Assembly (NCBI GenBank): GCA_037576215.1
Contig: JBANDB010000007.1
Location: 4,929,001 to 4,993,000, forward strand
Source: Armillaria gallica
Taxonomy: Eukaryota; Basidiomycota; Agaricomycetes; Agaricales; Physalacriaceae
DNA length: 64,000 nt
Reading direction: 5' to 3'
Made by a program: the position numbers and the translations under genes. This document shows, in pieces, positions 1 to 12,388 of the stretch (position 1 is its first letter; every line of letters begins with the position of its first letter). Under the pieces are notes generated by a model. That model was not told the origin of the DNA, searched no databases, and saw only the letters and a list, made by a program, of their open reading frames with translations.

Positions 1-1070
1 TCCGATGGCAGAATTCGAGTCACATGTGCGTGAATCAGGACATGCAGGTTCGGTCGGCCAACGTACTCCGGTCCAAGATAGGACGTCTGAGAGCTACTTC
101 GAGTTGCGTTTCCGATAGTCGACGGTCTCCAACCTGTAAGATTTCTCCACGATCAGTAATTACATTCGATGAGATAGTCACCTGCAAAATTCTTACCAAT
201 ACCAAGCTGGTATCCAGAGTTATAATCTAGATTAAACGGGAATTCGCGAGGTAGCTCCTTTGTCACCTGAATAACGCGACCGTCTGTGCCGCGTGGGTAT
301 CCAGGAAGAGAAACATAGTTGATACCATCGAAGCCATGGACCGCTGGATCAAATTCTCCAGATGTATTGTGGTGGTCAGCAGGGGCAACGAAGCGTTCAT
401 TCTGCCGTGAAGTCTAGATGAAATACGATCGACTAGAGCGAGAGGCTTCGCTGACCTTTCTAAAGTACGGCTGCAAGGCTTCCCATCCCCAGCCAGGGTC
501 ACCGCTGATTTTGGCATAACGGTTGTAATCTTGTGATGAACCACGAGTGTATACCATATAGTCTGACTTCGTATCAGTAATCCAGTCTTTCACACAAAAG
601 GACAGGGTCTCACTAACGGCACTACTTCCTCCCAATCCATATCCCCGAGGAAGCGGAACAGAACGTCCGTTCAAGCCAGGTTGCTCGGTTGTGGTAAAAT
701 TCCAATCCCAAGGCGTTCCAGGTGTTATTTGAGGACAAAAGAAAGGTACTTGAGAGAGGAGCACGTCAGCCGTTCTTTGAAGAAGTCAACATCGAAAAGT
801 ATCATAAACATGTTGTACTTACGATCCACCTGCTTCGAGGACCAGGACAGAGATATCGGGGTCTTCGGTCAAACGATTCGCAACGACATTTCCTGCCGTC
901 CCGCCTGTGACTTGGAATCAACCAAAGAGCACGTTGAGAAGGAGAGCAAACGAGCCTCCAACAATGATGAAGTCAAAATCGAGAGTCGGTAGCTCTTCGA
1001 GCGTTTCATATATCGCACCGAAGGCATTCGCTGAGCATAATGTAAGGAGGGAAAAGAGTAGGAGATTCAT
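1..1070 (-). CDS. GMC oxidoreductase (aryl-alcohol oxidase-like), 5' part only
   Basis: Secreted FAD-dependent alcohol oxidase/dehydrogenase of the GMC family. These enzymes oxidise aryl or other alcohols and supply peroxide during lignocellulose attack. The start at 1070 gives a hydrophobic signal peptide ([16 protein letters not shown]), then a FAD-binding segment ending in IIVGG and continuing [15 protein letters not shown] in the next exon. VLVLEAGGS, the GMC signature [13 protein letters not shown], and [15 protein letters not shown] with PGWGWE follow. A later exon carries the family-typical [20 protein letters not shown]. At least four exons are visible with introns of about 50-75 nt. 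The C-terminal substrate domain with the catalytic His/His or His/Asn pair lies beyond the left edge. The first intron (955-905) preserves the GxGxxG motif only if its donor is GC rather than GT. Family is certain; the exact substrate is not. Confidence 0.88.
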
Positions 1071-1768
1071 GACTCACTGATTGAGGGTCTAGCTATTTGT
1101 ATCCAAAGCTTCTAATTGTATTCCGACTTGATTCCGACATAGCGAAGTTTCGCAACAGTAAGTACCAGCTGACAAAGAAGTTTCACCACAAGACTAATAC
1201 TTGTGGTAAGCAGTTATTTCTGGTTATGCAAAAGCCGGCGAAAGCGGGTGAATGATATATGAGATTTATATCCACACTTTTGATGATCACAGTGACCCTA
1301 TATCTTTCCAGTGGGTAAAATGGCTGCTAAGCGATAACGGATTTTTATGATTTGACCAGGCGTGGCATGGGCTTCTTAGTGACTGCATGGTAACCAAAGT
1401 CAGTCGACCAAGGGCCAGTCAGACGAACAGAGCTGAATCAGACCATGAAGGGAGCCGCCTAAATAGAGTTGACCATTGCCACGGTGGAAGCAGATTAATC
1501 ATTGATGGTACAGGTAGGTACTGAGTACCAGTCCGTCAGAAAAGTACGATAGGCCACGAGTTCCCCGAGTTTTTATAAAGCGTGCAGTGGGGCGATTACA
1601 AGGCGCGTGCGACTGTGACGATTGCTAAGTCATAGTCGTCGCACTGTCGCAGTAGGTCGCAGACGGTGGCTACACCATCACGTGACATAGTCAGCATTCT
1701 TAAATCCTGTTATTTGCTGTTGTTGTCGTGACGGTGACCTCCTCACTTGCTCCTTCCGTTGTCTCGAA
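1071..1768. promoter_or_regulatory. Divergent intergenic region between GMC oxidase and DNA2
   Basis: About 0.7 kb between two divergent starts, so it must hold both promoters. An AT-rich TATATGAGATTTATAT stretch lies near 1255-1272, about 185 bp upstream of the GMC start. Near 1607-1644 a short inverted pair (GTGCGAC / GTCGCAC) lies upstream of DNA2. No coding sequence is supported here. Confidence 0.4.
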
Positions 1769-4700
1769 ATGCCGCCCGCGAAACATACTGCCAATGAAGA
1801 GGACGCGTTCATGCAGAATCTCTTGTCCGGCTTGGACGATTCATTCTGGAACGCGAGTCCTACACCAGATCCATCTCCGGCAAAGCCTAAGCAGAAAACG
1901 ACGCGTATTATACACGAGGAGAAACGACCGTCTACACCACCTAAACCTGCCGGAGTCCTCAATCTGGCAGAACTTCTAGAAGGAGCAGAGGACTGGGATT
2001 TTAGTGACGACTTCCTCACACCCAAGAAGGAGGTGAAAAAGAAAGAGATTCCGGTGTGCAAGGCAAGGTTTGTCCGAGTGGGATATGTTCTAACGCTAAA
2101 TCGTCTATAGTTGAAATCTCTCCCACAACCTGTCCAGAAATCATTCAAGAGCGCAGCGTGTACACGATGCATCGTGCAAGCCGTTGAAGAGCACCAAGTC
2201 GGCTCCAGACACGAAAAGGTGATTTAGGTTCCCATTTGCATATTAAATCTCTCACGTTGCCTGCTAGAACCTCATAGTGAAAGTAGATGGCAGCAAGGAG
2301 AAGCGTTCAATCATATTACGCGACGATTGGTCAGTCACTGATGTTCGTAAAGGTGTGTAGCCTAAGGCTCTGTCTGCACTCTTCATCACATTCTTTCACA
2401 GGCGATATCGTCAACGCCATCGGCGAATTCACTGTTCTAGGCGAATCGTCCTCGTCGCTCACTTCCTCAATTGCAATTTCATCGAAAAATAATCTGCTTA
2501 TTCTTCACCCCGATGTCCTCATTACCGCTACCGCTCTCTCCAATGCCCCTCAGTGTCCCAGGAAACCCTTGATAACCTCTCTCGTCCGTTCATCAACAGA
2601 TTACACGCCCTCTCTTGTCTGGGGCAATATGCTCCATAGCGTGTTGCAGGCTTGTCTTGTCGCAGACCGCTGGGATGAGATTTGGGTTGATGACAAGATT
2701 GATGAGATTGTTCGCGGCGGGCTCTCGGATCTTGTCCGCATCAACACCAATGTCGACCAGGCAAAACGGGAGGTGAAGGCTCGAGCAAAAGGACTCCATG
2801 CATTTTCCGAAAAATACATGGCATCGTCGCCTAAGGTAACTTCTCCGACTTTTGTCTCTATTTAGCGTGTTTACGAACTCCCGTGCAGTCCGGCGCGAAT
2901 CTGACAAATACTCGGGCGGGTCGCAATGACGTGTCTTTACTGGCAATAACGAAAATTCTTGACATCGAAGAAGATATATGGTGCCCTTCGTATGGTCTGA
3001 AGGGCAAACTCGATGCAACCGTGCAGACAACCATTTCTGAGACGAAGCCACCATTCCATAAACCAGTGCTCACAGACGGACCGAAACCGTTGGAGCTGAA
3101 GACCGGACGTGCCATGGCAGGCATGGAGCATCGCGCTCAAACTATGTTATACAGTCTTCTTGCGGAGGAACGATATGGATTGGAGGTGTCGTCCGGTCTT
3201 CTGTATTATACACAGAGCGAAGAAGTTCTTCAAGTCGACGTGAACAAAAATGAACTGAGGGGGCTCATCATGGCGCGAAACGAAATGGCGGGCTACATGG
3301 TTCGTCGTCATGAAGATCCCCCTGAACCCTTTCTTCCACCGACGCTGGATGATGAAAGGTTATGCAAGAGATGCTATGTGTTGGACGCATGTATGTTGTA
3401 CCGCAAGGTGACTATTATTTATTCTTCAAAGGGGACATTGATTGACTGATTCCGGCAGGCTGTGGAAAATGTCGAGGACACCGACTCTCCGATTGCGGAT
3501 GCCTACTCCCTCAAGACCTCACACCTTTCCCCTTCTCATGCCGCGTTCTTTAAACAATGGGAGCATCTCATATCTCTCGAAGAGTCAGACTTGGGTCGGT
3601 TTAGAAAAGAACTATGGACCATGGGCGCTTCTGAAAGAGAGACTAAAGGCCGCTGCTTTAGCTCCATGGTCATCGACTCGACGTATCGTCCACCATCTCA
3701 GTCACATGCATCCCGAGATACAAAAATCCATCAATATACTTACAAATTCCTTCGCTCCTCCGGATACAAAATATCTTCCTCCCTTTTAAGTGGATTCCTG
3801 AATGCTGGCGACCCGGTGACGATTTCCATAGAACCCCATCTGCTCGCACTCGCAAGGGGATTTATCCTTGAGCTCACGCCGACAGATGTTATCGTCGGGG
3901 TCGATCATGATTTGTCCTCGCGCTCTATTCGCGATCGTTTATCGGCCTTTGGTTCGGCCTCCTCTGACATTATTTTCCGTATCGACCGAGATGAGCTCTT
4001 TGGCGGTATGGGCCGTATTTGCGAAAACTTGGCCCAGCTCTTCTATTTAGGTGGCGATACTAAACGGTTGGAGCTTGTCGTGGATTTGAAGTATCCCTCT
4101 TTCAGCTCTGATCCAATACCCCTTCCTCCTTCTGTTGCCCAATACTCGGCGCAACTTAATGCCAACCAGATGCAAGCTATGAACAAGGTTCTTTCTGCCG
4201 AAGATTACGCTTTGATCCTTGGGATGCCTGGGACTGGGAAGACGACCATCATTGCGTCTATCATAAAGACGGTCGTGGCAATGGGCAAGACTGTTCTGCT
4301 GACCTCATACACGCACTCTGCCGTGGATAATATTTTGTTGAAGCTCAAGGACGCCGATTTCAGTATCCTGAGACTGGGTAACACCGACAAGGTTTGCTAC
4401 ACGATAACTGCCCGGATCCATCTCATTGTTCCATAGGTACATCCTGAAATCCGCTCTATGACGCTGTCTTCAAAACGAAAACCCACTACGGTCGAACAAC
4501 TAGAGTTCCAGATCATGACACCTCCCGTGGTTGCAACCACTTGTTTGTCGATCGATAAGTACGTGGACAAGTTCACTGATGAGACTGAGCTAATGGTTTT
4601 CATTCAGTGCCTTGTTCTCTCGGCGAAAGTTCGACTATTGCATAGTTGACGAGGCATCTCAAATCACGCTTCCCAGCTGTCTTGGCCCTCTCCGCTTCGC

Positions 4701-5855
4701 GGACAAGTTCGTGCTAGTAGGCGATCACTTCCAGCTTCCACCTCTGGTAAGTTCTTGTTGGCTTTTAGCATTCAATAATTGCTGAGTCCAAAATACCAGG
4801 TTCGAAACAAGGAGGCGCGTCAAGGAGGACTGGACGTGTCTCTTTTCCGGCGTCTCTCCGATGCGCATCCTCATTCGGTCGTTGACCTTGCGTATCAATA
4901 TCGCATGAATTCTGACATAATGATGCTGTCCAATAAACTCATCTATGACGACCGTCTGCGTTGTGGATCTCAAGCTGTGGCGAACCGTTCTCTGGTCCTT
5001 CCAAACCGTAATTTCCTGAAAGCGATACACGGAGGAAAGTTGACTTGCCATCGCAATGGCTGTTGGATTGAGCAGCTTATGTCAGAGAGGTACGCATGCG
5101 CCTTTGTTTGCTCACATACGAAGCCGACCATGTCCCTAGTTGCAAAGCCGTTTTCGTCGATACAGATCTTGTACCCGCCCAAGACTCAAAAGTGGGGGAT
5201 CTGGTCCAAAACGAGGTCGAAGCTAGCCTTGTGTACCAAGTGATTGAAACCATGTTGCGCAGCGGAGTCACTCCGGACCAAATTGGCATCATCTCGCTGT
5301 ACCGTCAACAAGTAAAGCTCTTGACGCAGATGCTTCATGAACACAAAGGAATCGAAGTTCTCACAGCTGATCGAAGCCAAGGGCGAGACAAGGACTGTAT
5401 TATCATCTCGATGGTGCGCTCCAATGACGATGGTTCGGTAAGTCATTTCAGTGAACTTGTTGTACCGGTGCTCACTGGTGCTTTCGTAGATCGGTGATCT
5501 GGTCAAGGATTGGAGGCGGATGAACGTTTCTTTCACCCGCGCTCGGTCGAAGCTCATCATTTTTGGGTCGCGCAAGACTTTGCAGGACGTGCCACTCCTC
5601 AAAGAGTTTTTCACTTTGATGGAGGAGCAGAAATGGATCATGCAGTTGCCGCCCAAAACAGATGTCAGTCATGCGAGAGCATTCGAAGCTACAACACCTT
5701 CGAAGCGCGTTGTAGAAGACACTTTCAGTCATAGGAAGGAGAACGCGAGTACTATCAGACCGCAAAAGAAAATGAAGGTGAAGAAGGGTGTAACGGAGGA
5801 GGGTCTCTTGCGCAGCCGGCCCATTTTGCGTGATCTAGTAAATGACGGTCGATGA
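1769..5855 (+). CDS. DNA2: DNA replication ATP-dependent helicase/nuclease Dna2
   Basis: Nuclear enzyme that trims long 5' flaps on Okazaki fragments and resects DNA ends. The start at 1769 gives an N-terminus with [10 protein letters not shown]. The RecB-like nuclease domain follows, with KGKLDA and LELKTGR supplying the catalytic D and E-x-K. The four Fe-S cysteines are visible: PQCPRK before the nuclease core and [10 protein letters not shown] after it. A superfamily 1 helicase follows with Walker [10 protein letters not shown] (about 4219-4250), [35 protein letters not shown], and the C-terminal motifs [12 protein letters not shown] and [12 protein letters not shown]. The basic tail ends at 5855. 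About ten short introns interrupt the gene and every join I tested kept the family motifs in frame. It looks complete and functional. Confidence 0.96.
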
Positions 5856-5998
5856 TTTTTGAATTTATGTAGCCCAAAAAAGTTCAGGATGTAAATATAT
5901 GTAAAGGACTTTGTATCAATCGTATAATAACGATCAAGAAAACTTGACGAGCCATAGATGGGGAATAATATATGCAATACAGATCTAATCGAAGGTCC

Positions 5999-6805
5999 TT
6001 AAACGTCTGATAGTCCAGCCCACTGTCGCTCTTCCAAGGCTATTTGTTCGCTCTCTTGAGTCAATTCGCAGGAGTAGCAACACGTAGATGCAAAACAATC
6101 TTTGACGATATGCCCTTCGATACCGTAGCGTTCCCGTACCGCTCTGCGATTCTGCGCTTGTATGCCACAAGCCGCGCCACAGAAGGGTAAACATGCAGCG
6201 TACATGCAGCAGGAGTCGGAGCAAGAAATACCAAACGGATCAGGATGAGGGTTACTTGTCCTTTGGAGATGCTCTACACGATCGGCGTTGCGGCCGAACG
6301 TAATACAAGGGCAGACACACGCAGACACGCCTGATTCTAGATAATAAGCAACCGCACAAGCCTAACGACCATTGTATAACTCACAACTTCGGAGATCTCC
6401 CCAAACGTGGAAGAGACTGCGAGACCATTTCGTCCGCTTCAGAGAGCCATCCGAGTCTTCGGTGCTCTTTGCATATTTATCAGTTGACATTGAATTGAGC
6501 GGCTCGGGTTGTCGTGTGACGTACTAGAAAAGTTAGTACTGTCAACGGGGGTGTCCTTATACGATAGGAAAGATACTCACGAGTTTGGAGTTCTGAGGAA
6601 GATTCTGCTCATGGTGCAGAGTCCTAAAGCTGTCGAGTAGACTATCGATGCTAGCTAATGGATCTTGCTTGGGAGTGCCCCCGTCCTATAGGAGCATTAA
6701 TATTGAGTGGTTAAACTAGAAAGATAACAAAAAGCTGACATTATGCGGAGTATATGCTGGAGGCGGAGCGTTCATGTGGTTGTAAGTGATGAAAGAAGGA
6801 GACAT
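5999..6805 (-). CDS. PLAC8 family cysteine-rich protein
   Basis: Four exons read ATG at 6805, then phase-checked joins, to a stop at 5999, giving roughly 210 residues. The N-terminal half is polar and proline-rich (NAPPPAYTPHN) with no signal peptide. The C-terminal half is a PLAC8 domain: CVSACVCPCITFGRNADR, then a Cys-rich segment (SCSDSCCMYAACLPFCGAAC), RRAVRERYGIEGHIVKDC, and CCYSCELTQESEQI. These are the hallmark CxxC.., R-x-RYGI-x-G and Q-E-x-x-E elements. Fungal PLAC8 proteins have been linked to cell size, metal and calcium handling at membranes, but the role here is unknown. It is convergent with DNA2, the two stops lying about 140 bp apart. Confidence 0.9.
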
Positions 6806-7920
6806 GTTGTTGTGAATATTGATACATACAAGCAGAAAGTCGTCTTTCTTATATATCTAGCAGGGTGAGACCGTGTCGCAAGAATGTCTCCGATAATGTG
6901 AAGAGGAGTACCTGGCTGTACGGAGGAAGAGAACCACGAACTTCCTCCGGTCTCTTAAACTTGAGACAGAAGACGGCGCAAAAAAGACTTACATGTGATC
7001 GTTAAATTTCCTTTTATGGGATCAAGTGCAAGGCAAAAAGTACTTGTGATTATCACAGGAGACCTTGAAAAAGGAATCCGACTGATGTTCTGAGCAGGTG
7101 TACGTGGTATTTCGTACCGGTCGATATCCTATTTACTAACGGAAGGTTGACGAAAGGTGCCCTCTGTGAACATCCACGCAACAGCATGAACGGAAGGTGA
7201 AAGTCCCCGCGAAAGTAATGTGAGACGAACTGTAGGAGCGATTCTTGAGAAAAGTCGGGGATTGTTTCAGTGGAAGGCTCCTGTCCTAGGTAGAATATTC
7301 GGTCTACGACTGGGAGAATTTCCAAAAGATTATGGTTCAGTCTGGCAGTTCTGAGATGAAATTCCTCCAGCATTTTCCTCCAAGTCGAGTTGCCATATTT
7401 CCGGAATAGCAAACAAGTGTCTTAGTGTAGTCAGAGCAAGGTGGAAGTGAACGGCGTGTGGGAGAACATCCGAAGGCAGACTTGCAAAGGTGACGCCATG
7501 CCTCAGATGGTGATTTCACAGAACTTGCTCTGGAGGGAGGGAGATGCACAAGATGTCCCAGTGGTAGTAAACATTATTGTGCTCGGCTCTAAACGGCATC
7601 TATTTGGCGAGAGAGACGCTCCTGCGCTCACAGAGAGCTCTAAATTTTAAGATGATTTCCGGGCCAAGCGTCACAGTGCGCACGGGCCATGCGTAAATCA
7701 GTCGTGTCCGGCACCGCCGCACCGGCCCGGTCACCTTGACTTCACTCCGTCATGTACGCTCTTTCTTTCCCTTGAAAAGCATAGCACTTATTATCCAGGC
7801 CTCCCAAGGGCGTAAGCCGAAGAAAAGCTGCAGCTGATGGGTCGTCGACGCCCAACGTTCCCGTATGAACCTGGCTTTTTCTCAAAGGCAGTCAGTAACC
7901 TTCTTCGATAGAGCCTAGCA
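6806..7920. other. Intergenic region with one unassigned minus-strand open stretch
   Basis: Lies between the PLAC8 start and the IES6 exons. Minus-strand open frames run between 7549 and 7053, for example a stretch with LPSDVLPHAVHFHLALTTLRHLFAIPEIW near 7500-7400. I recognise no domain, and the two open segments are in different frames without convincing splice joins. The 5' exon of IES6 probably lies in the last 200 bp (around 7740-7860) but I could not place it. Confidence 0.3.
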
Positions 7921-8510
7921 GTGCAACTATCCTACCTGCATAGCCCGAAACCGTTCAAGAATCCATACTACTCAAAGAATGTCAACCGTCGGGCGAAGAA
8001 CTTGAAGACTGTGCTGAGCCAGGAGCGAGAACGGGAGAGGGCAGAGCGGGAGAGAAGAAAATTAGCACAGCCGGATGTTCCCCTCGAGCCAGATGAGATG
8101 CCTACATGTATGACAAGTTGAATTTGCTCTTACAGTCTGCTGAAGAATACGTAGATGCGTCAATCGAGGCACCACCTTCTTTGTTGCCAATGAAGCATTA
8201 CTGCGACGTTACAGGTCTCGAGGTGCGTGCTCTGGCGCTTTCGGGTGAGGTTGATTCGTTATTATTTTCAATAGGCACCCTATACGGACCCGGCCACGGG
8301 CCTGCGATTTCATGATAAGAGTGTGTACCAAGTCATCAAAGGGATGGTCCGTACATTTTTCGTCTATTCTGAATCCTTTCTCATTTGACGTCGTAGAGTG
8401 TTAGCACCGCGAAGGATTATCTTTCAGGTATGCAAAAAAAGTGCTTGGATTACTTGTTGTGTCTTACATTGCTTCCTGCAGCTCGTGGTGTTAACTCTAT
8501 CGTCAAGTAA
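7921..8510 (+). CDS. IES6: INO80 chromatin-remodelling complex subunit IES6 (YL1-C domain); first exon not placed
   Basis: IES6 joins ARP5 to form a module of the INO80 nucleosome remodeller in the nucleus. The first recognisable exon reads HSPKPFKNPYYSKNVNRRAK, then a basic/acidic helix (QERERERAERERRK) and DEMPT. A short intron whose acceptor is the TAG just before 8156 restores the conserved join ..PTYASIEAPPSLLPMKHYC. The YL1-C domain follows: KHYCDVTGLEAPYTDP, LRFHDKSVYQVIKGM, and STAKDYLSARGVNSIVK, stop at 8510. Five exons are visible. The frame is closed by a stop at 7909-7911, so an upstream exon with the ATG must be spliced on. The coordinate given is the start of the supported coding sequence, not of the gene. 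Confidence 0.85.
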
Positions 8511-9325
8511 TTGACAGTACACAACACTGTTTCCTGTCCTTTCTGTTTGTCCACTTGTTATCACATTCGTCTGGTAGTTCTGTCAGCACAAGTACGCTAT
8601 TTGCGTCATGGCAAATGCCAGCTTATGGTACATGCTATTGCGCTAGGGGATGCGTAAACATTAGTGTCTAAATTATGGCAATGTCAACCTCAGCCCGTGC
8701 TCTTTCCAGCTCTCAGATTGTGCTGAACATTGGCAGCGAGCACTTCCGCATGCTATTGCGCACTCGCTTGCAGTTCAATGCAATTATTCATTGTCGATTC
8801 ATATTCACTTCATGATGTGAAAGAATGCACTGGCACCCATTGACACGTTATGAGCAGGGAAACCAATACACTTGTGAGTTGTGACAATAAATCAATAGAT
8901 ACTTTCGAGGTGTATCGAGCTCCATGCAATGCATAGCATTGCAGGGGCGCGAGGCAATAATAGTTCTTTGGTCCGTTTCATGTGCGTTCGTGGGGGTTTA
9001 CCTAGTGGCCGTAACCAAGTCGTAACGCTTCAGAAACCCGCCTCGCTGTTTCACTGGGCTGGCTCATGAAAAATATGCAGCTATAAAGCGCAAATTATTA
9101 TTCAAAAACTTCGCGCATGTTCAAAATGCTCAGTTTGGAGAAGTTCTGAGTGCAAGACGTTTAATGCTAATCTTTGCTTCCGGATCTCTTGTGGTCTCAC
9201 ACGCGCGCATTTCGTGCCTCCGCTAGCCTATCTGCAACAGTGAGCAAATTCCACCAAACTGAGTCTCCACTACTTAATCTTTATACCTTACTACGACTGG
9301 ATCGGTCTCATCGTCTTCCTCGTCT
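8511..9325. other. Intergenic region with a 13-bp direct repeat
   Basis: Lies between convergent IES6 and the kinase-like gene. CATGCTATTGCGC occurs twice, at 8631-8643 and 8749-8761, 118 bp apart. No coding sequence or RNA gene is evident. From about 9300 the sequence runs into the trinucleotide-rich tail of the minus-strand gene. Confidence 0.35.
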
Positions 9326-12152
9326 TCACCCTTCATCTTCACCACCACCATCTTCCTCCTCCTCATCTTGAGCGTCGTCGTCTTCATCATCTTCGTCTTC
9401 ATCGTCTTCATCTTCATCGTCTTCATTGCCGCCTTCATCGTCGTCATCTTCATCATAACACAAGAATACTTTATACAAGTCACCAACATCACCATGCTTG
9501 TCATCAGCAGAGTGCCACCGCTCTGCAAAGGATAGGTCACAAAGACGAAAGGTTTTCCGGCCATTAGTGTCAGTTGAGTAGAGAATATTCCTCCCAGCAA
9601 TATCACAATGGATCCAACCCTCGTTGTGCTGTTGGCTCACAATTATTTTATTCCGAAAGGAAGAAGACAACCCACAAATGCAACCAAGACATCTTCGATG
9701 GCAATTTTCTCGTCCGCTGTCAACGTCGAGATGTCGAGCGACGCTAGATTATTTTCCCCCGCAATTTCTAATACCAAGGCAGGTATAGATCGCCCACTGT
9801 ACCAGTCGTTGATATAGACACAGCCATACAACCGAGGAATGACAGAACCTTGGATACGATGTAGTGCCTTGTATACCTTGAATTCGTGTTCCATGGCCGC
9901 TGCCGTTAGAGTCAGTCCTTCCTCATTCCTAGTAAGACAAGGCATCTTAATGACGACTGGGATAGTTGTTCCATCAAGGTCATGGAACGTGCCGTCGCAA
10001 ACAATTCCGTGCAAACCCCCTGCTAGGATATTTCTCCCGCATTCAACGTAAGGCAGAGGAAGTTGCGCATCATTCTCCGTATCTAGAGCAACCGCGCTTG
10101 ATCTTGCACCTTCTGTTGCTAGATTTACCTCCCTTTTAGAATCCCTGCCAAGTGGATAAACTACCAGAGATTGGCAGGGCTTGCGTCGGGCATGGCGTGA
10201 ACAGAGATCACGAGCCGCCAGTATTCCAACGGAAGCAAAGAGCCCATAAGAGTTGAGCCCTCGATAGATGTCTGAAACGTAGCATCCTCCATCTTGGAGA
10301 TCGTCAACGGCGGCCTTGGCTTCCTCATATTTTCCCTTCGCCATTTTGACCTCGATTTCCACCTTCACCGCTGTCAATGAACTGGTCAATTGCATCTTCT
10401 TGCTTTCCTCCACCTTGTTCTTTGCCGCTGAAGTAATCGCATCGCCCTGTTCCTTCGCACGGCACAGAGCTTCTTTAGCGTCTTCCATTCTCTCTTCCGC
10501 TTTTTTTGCCTCGGCAAGGATCTCTTTCTGCGTCAATTCTAAATCGTACACTTTCTGTTTCTCTGTTTCTTGCTGTCTTTTTGCCTGCGCCTGAGCCGTC
10601 TTTAAATAATCAGTGACTGATGCACGCAAGACCTCTGGTGTTATCTGATGCTTCCTGTAGGGAGTGACCCGAGAACCGGCGGCGACGGTAGGACTAAAAT
10701 GAATGTCTAACCGTTGGCCGTTCTCGACCGCTTGTGCTATGACCATGAAATTGCCATCCCAAAAACACTGAGCCGCTGATCAATGAAGAGATTTAACGAA
10801 ATTAACTAAGATCCATACCCCTAGACGTGCCCCGGTAAACCAAAAGTCTGCCCTGATCTGTGCGGTCAGCGCCTTGGCATAGGAGGCCTCAGAGTGCTGT
10901 GGTATCGAATTCTTCCATTCTGTCTTGATCACCGGCAAAGCGTTCTCTCTTGGCCTAACCACATAAGCAGCTTGTCCAGCCAAATTCAGCTCGTCGGGAT
11001 ATCGGACCTTGATAAATGCAGCGATTTCAAGAGGTCTGGCAATTTTCTTGGAGATAGGGTCGATTCTAGTTAGCAAAACGCTGGCTGAAGACCATATCGG
11101 GTGGATAATATGCCCGTCAGAATCTCTAGGAAGACCAGAACGGTTATAAAACGGAGTGGGACTGGTAGTTCCACCTACCTGAGATCCCTCAAGGCCACCA
11201 GAAGCTCCTCGGAGCTGCCGCAAAACCATCGATATGGAAAGCTTGCAGCTTCGTATAGATGATTTGTTATGGGTACCATACGACCAGATACTTGGTACGG
11301 AAGCCGATTTTTAGAATCTAGACAGGCTAGGATTTTTTCCAAGGGTAGTACAAGCTCGGTCATGTGAAGCGGCATCTGGGTAGAAGTTAGCGTGTAATAC
11401 CATTTAATGAGAGTATCAAAAAACGATATTCTCACCTTGACATTAGCGAACGTCTCATTGATATGCTGTTCAAGACGTTCCGTCGGTCTAAAAGACGACG
11501 ACACTTCAACCGATCCAAGCATTGTCCTGATCATCGCTGTATCAAGTTCCAGAGAGAATTTATATACTTGGACGGCATCGGTGGTTCCAGCTGCGAGAGG
11601 ACTTCAGCGAAGCTTGATTCGTCCTTGGGAAGATCACAAGGTTCATTATCTGCCGCCCTACAGAAGAGCGCGGCGTCCGTGATCTCCAATAGCCTCTTGG
11701 GCGTTTCCACATGATAAGCGCATTCTTCATCTGAGTCAAGGTCATAGATATCCTTTATTTCAGAGATCGAACGGCTGAGGGCACCAGACCATCCGTTGCA
11801 CATAAACCGCTTCCAGAACACGTGATCTAGATCTTTAGTGTTTGTTGGAAGTTCTATGGATCCGGAGTGCAAGATATCAAGCCATTTCGACAACCTGGTG
11901 AAAGTAAAAAGATAGAAACTGCCTGAGACATTCTACACACTTGCGTTGGTTGACCGCTGTTGATGTTTTGTCTACAGGATCACGGAAGGTGCTGTTGGGG
12001 TCTATGCCTTGCTGTCTTCAATAAATATTTCCTTATTAACAATCATGGTCCGGATTGTAATGAGACTTACCGAGATATTGCTTTGTATCATCAAAGACTG
12101 GGGTTAATGCAAAGCAAAAGGTCCACACACGTAGTATGTGCGTACCAGACAT
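9326..12152 (-). CDS. Protein kinase-like protein with coiled-coil insert and acidic C-terminal tail
   Basis: About seven exons joined by phase. The proposed start at 12152 (MSGTHILRVW) is uncertain. The next exons give GIDPNSTFRDP and NQRKLSKWLDILHSGSIELP, an N-terminal block I believe is restricted to agaricomycetes. A long central region includes a predicted coiled coil rich in K, E, A and Q (about 10590-10330). The kinase-like region has VVIKMP (possible ATP-binding lysine), HEFKVYKALHRIQG, LVLEIAGENN, then GWIHCDIAGRNIL and FRLCDLSFAE in place of HRD..N and DFG. The protein ends in a run of Asp/Glu encoded by a GAA/GAC-type trinucleotide tract. HCD instead of HRD means activity is doubtful. 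The stop lies 236 bp from the chitin synthase start-side neighbour's stop, on the same strand. Confidence 0.6.
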
Positions 12153-12388
12153 AGTAGAATAGTACCATCTCGAAGATAGTATGCGACGGCTTAGAGGAAC
12201 GTGAGGATACATCATTCCTAGGATAAAAGCAGCAGGCGGTCGGGGTATGATCCAAGCTTGATCGCGGGTCGATTGAGACAAAAGTATGCGGGCCGTGTTC
12301 TGATCAACTGTTAAATTTGCCTCCCATCGCTTATCTGATAGAACATTGCCAGGATTACAAGCAGTCATATATTCCTTCGCTTCAGTTC

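Noticed and set aside
7053..7549. Two overlapping minus-strand open frames of 119 and 70 codons
   Set aside because: No domain, no convincing splice join between them and no start context. Treated as unassigned.
8631..8761. 13-bp direct repeat CATGCTATTGCGC as a possible element end or binding site
   Set aside because: Only two copies and no associated structure; kept as a note in the intergenic entry.
9274..9606. Met/Lys/Thr-rich minus-strand frame over the trinucleotide tract
   Set aside because: Frame-shifted reading of the acidic-tail repeat of the kinase-like gene; low complexity only.
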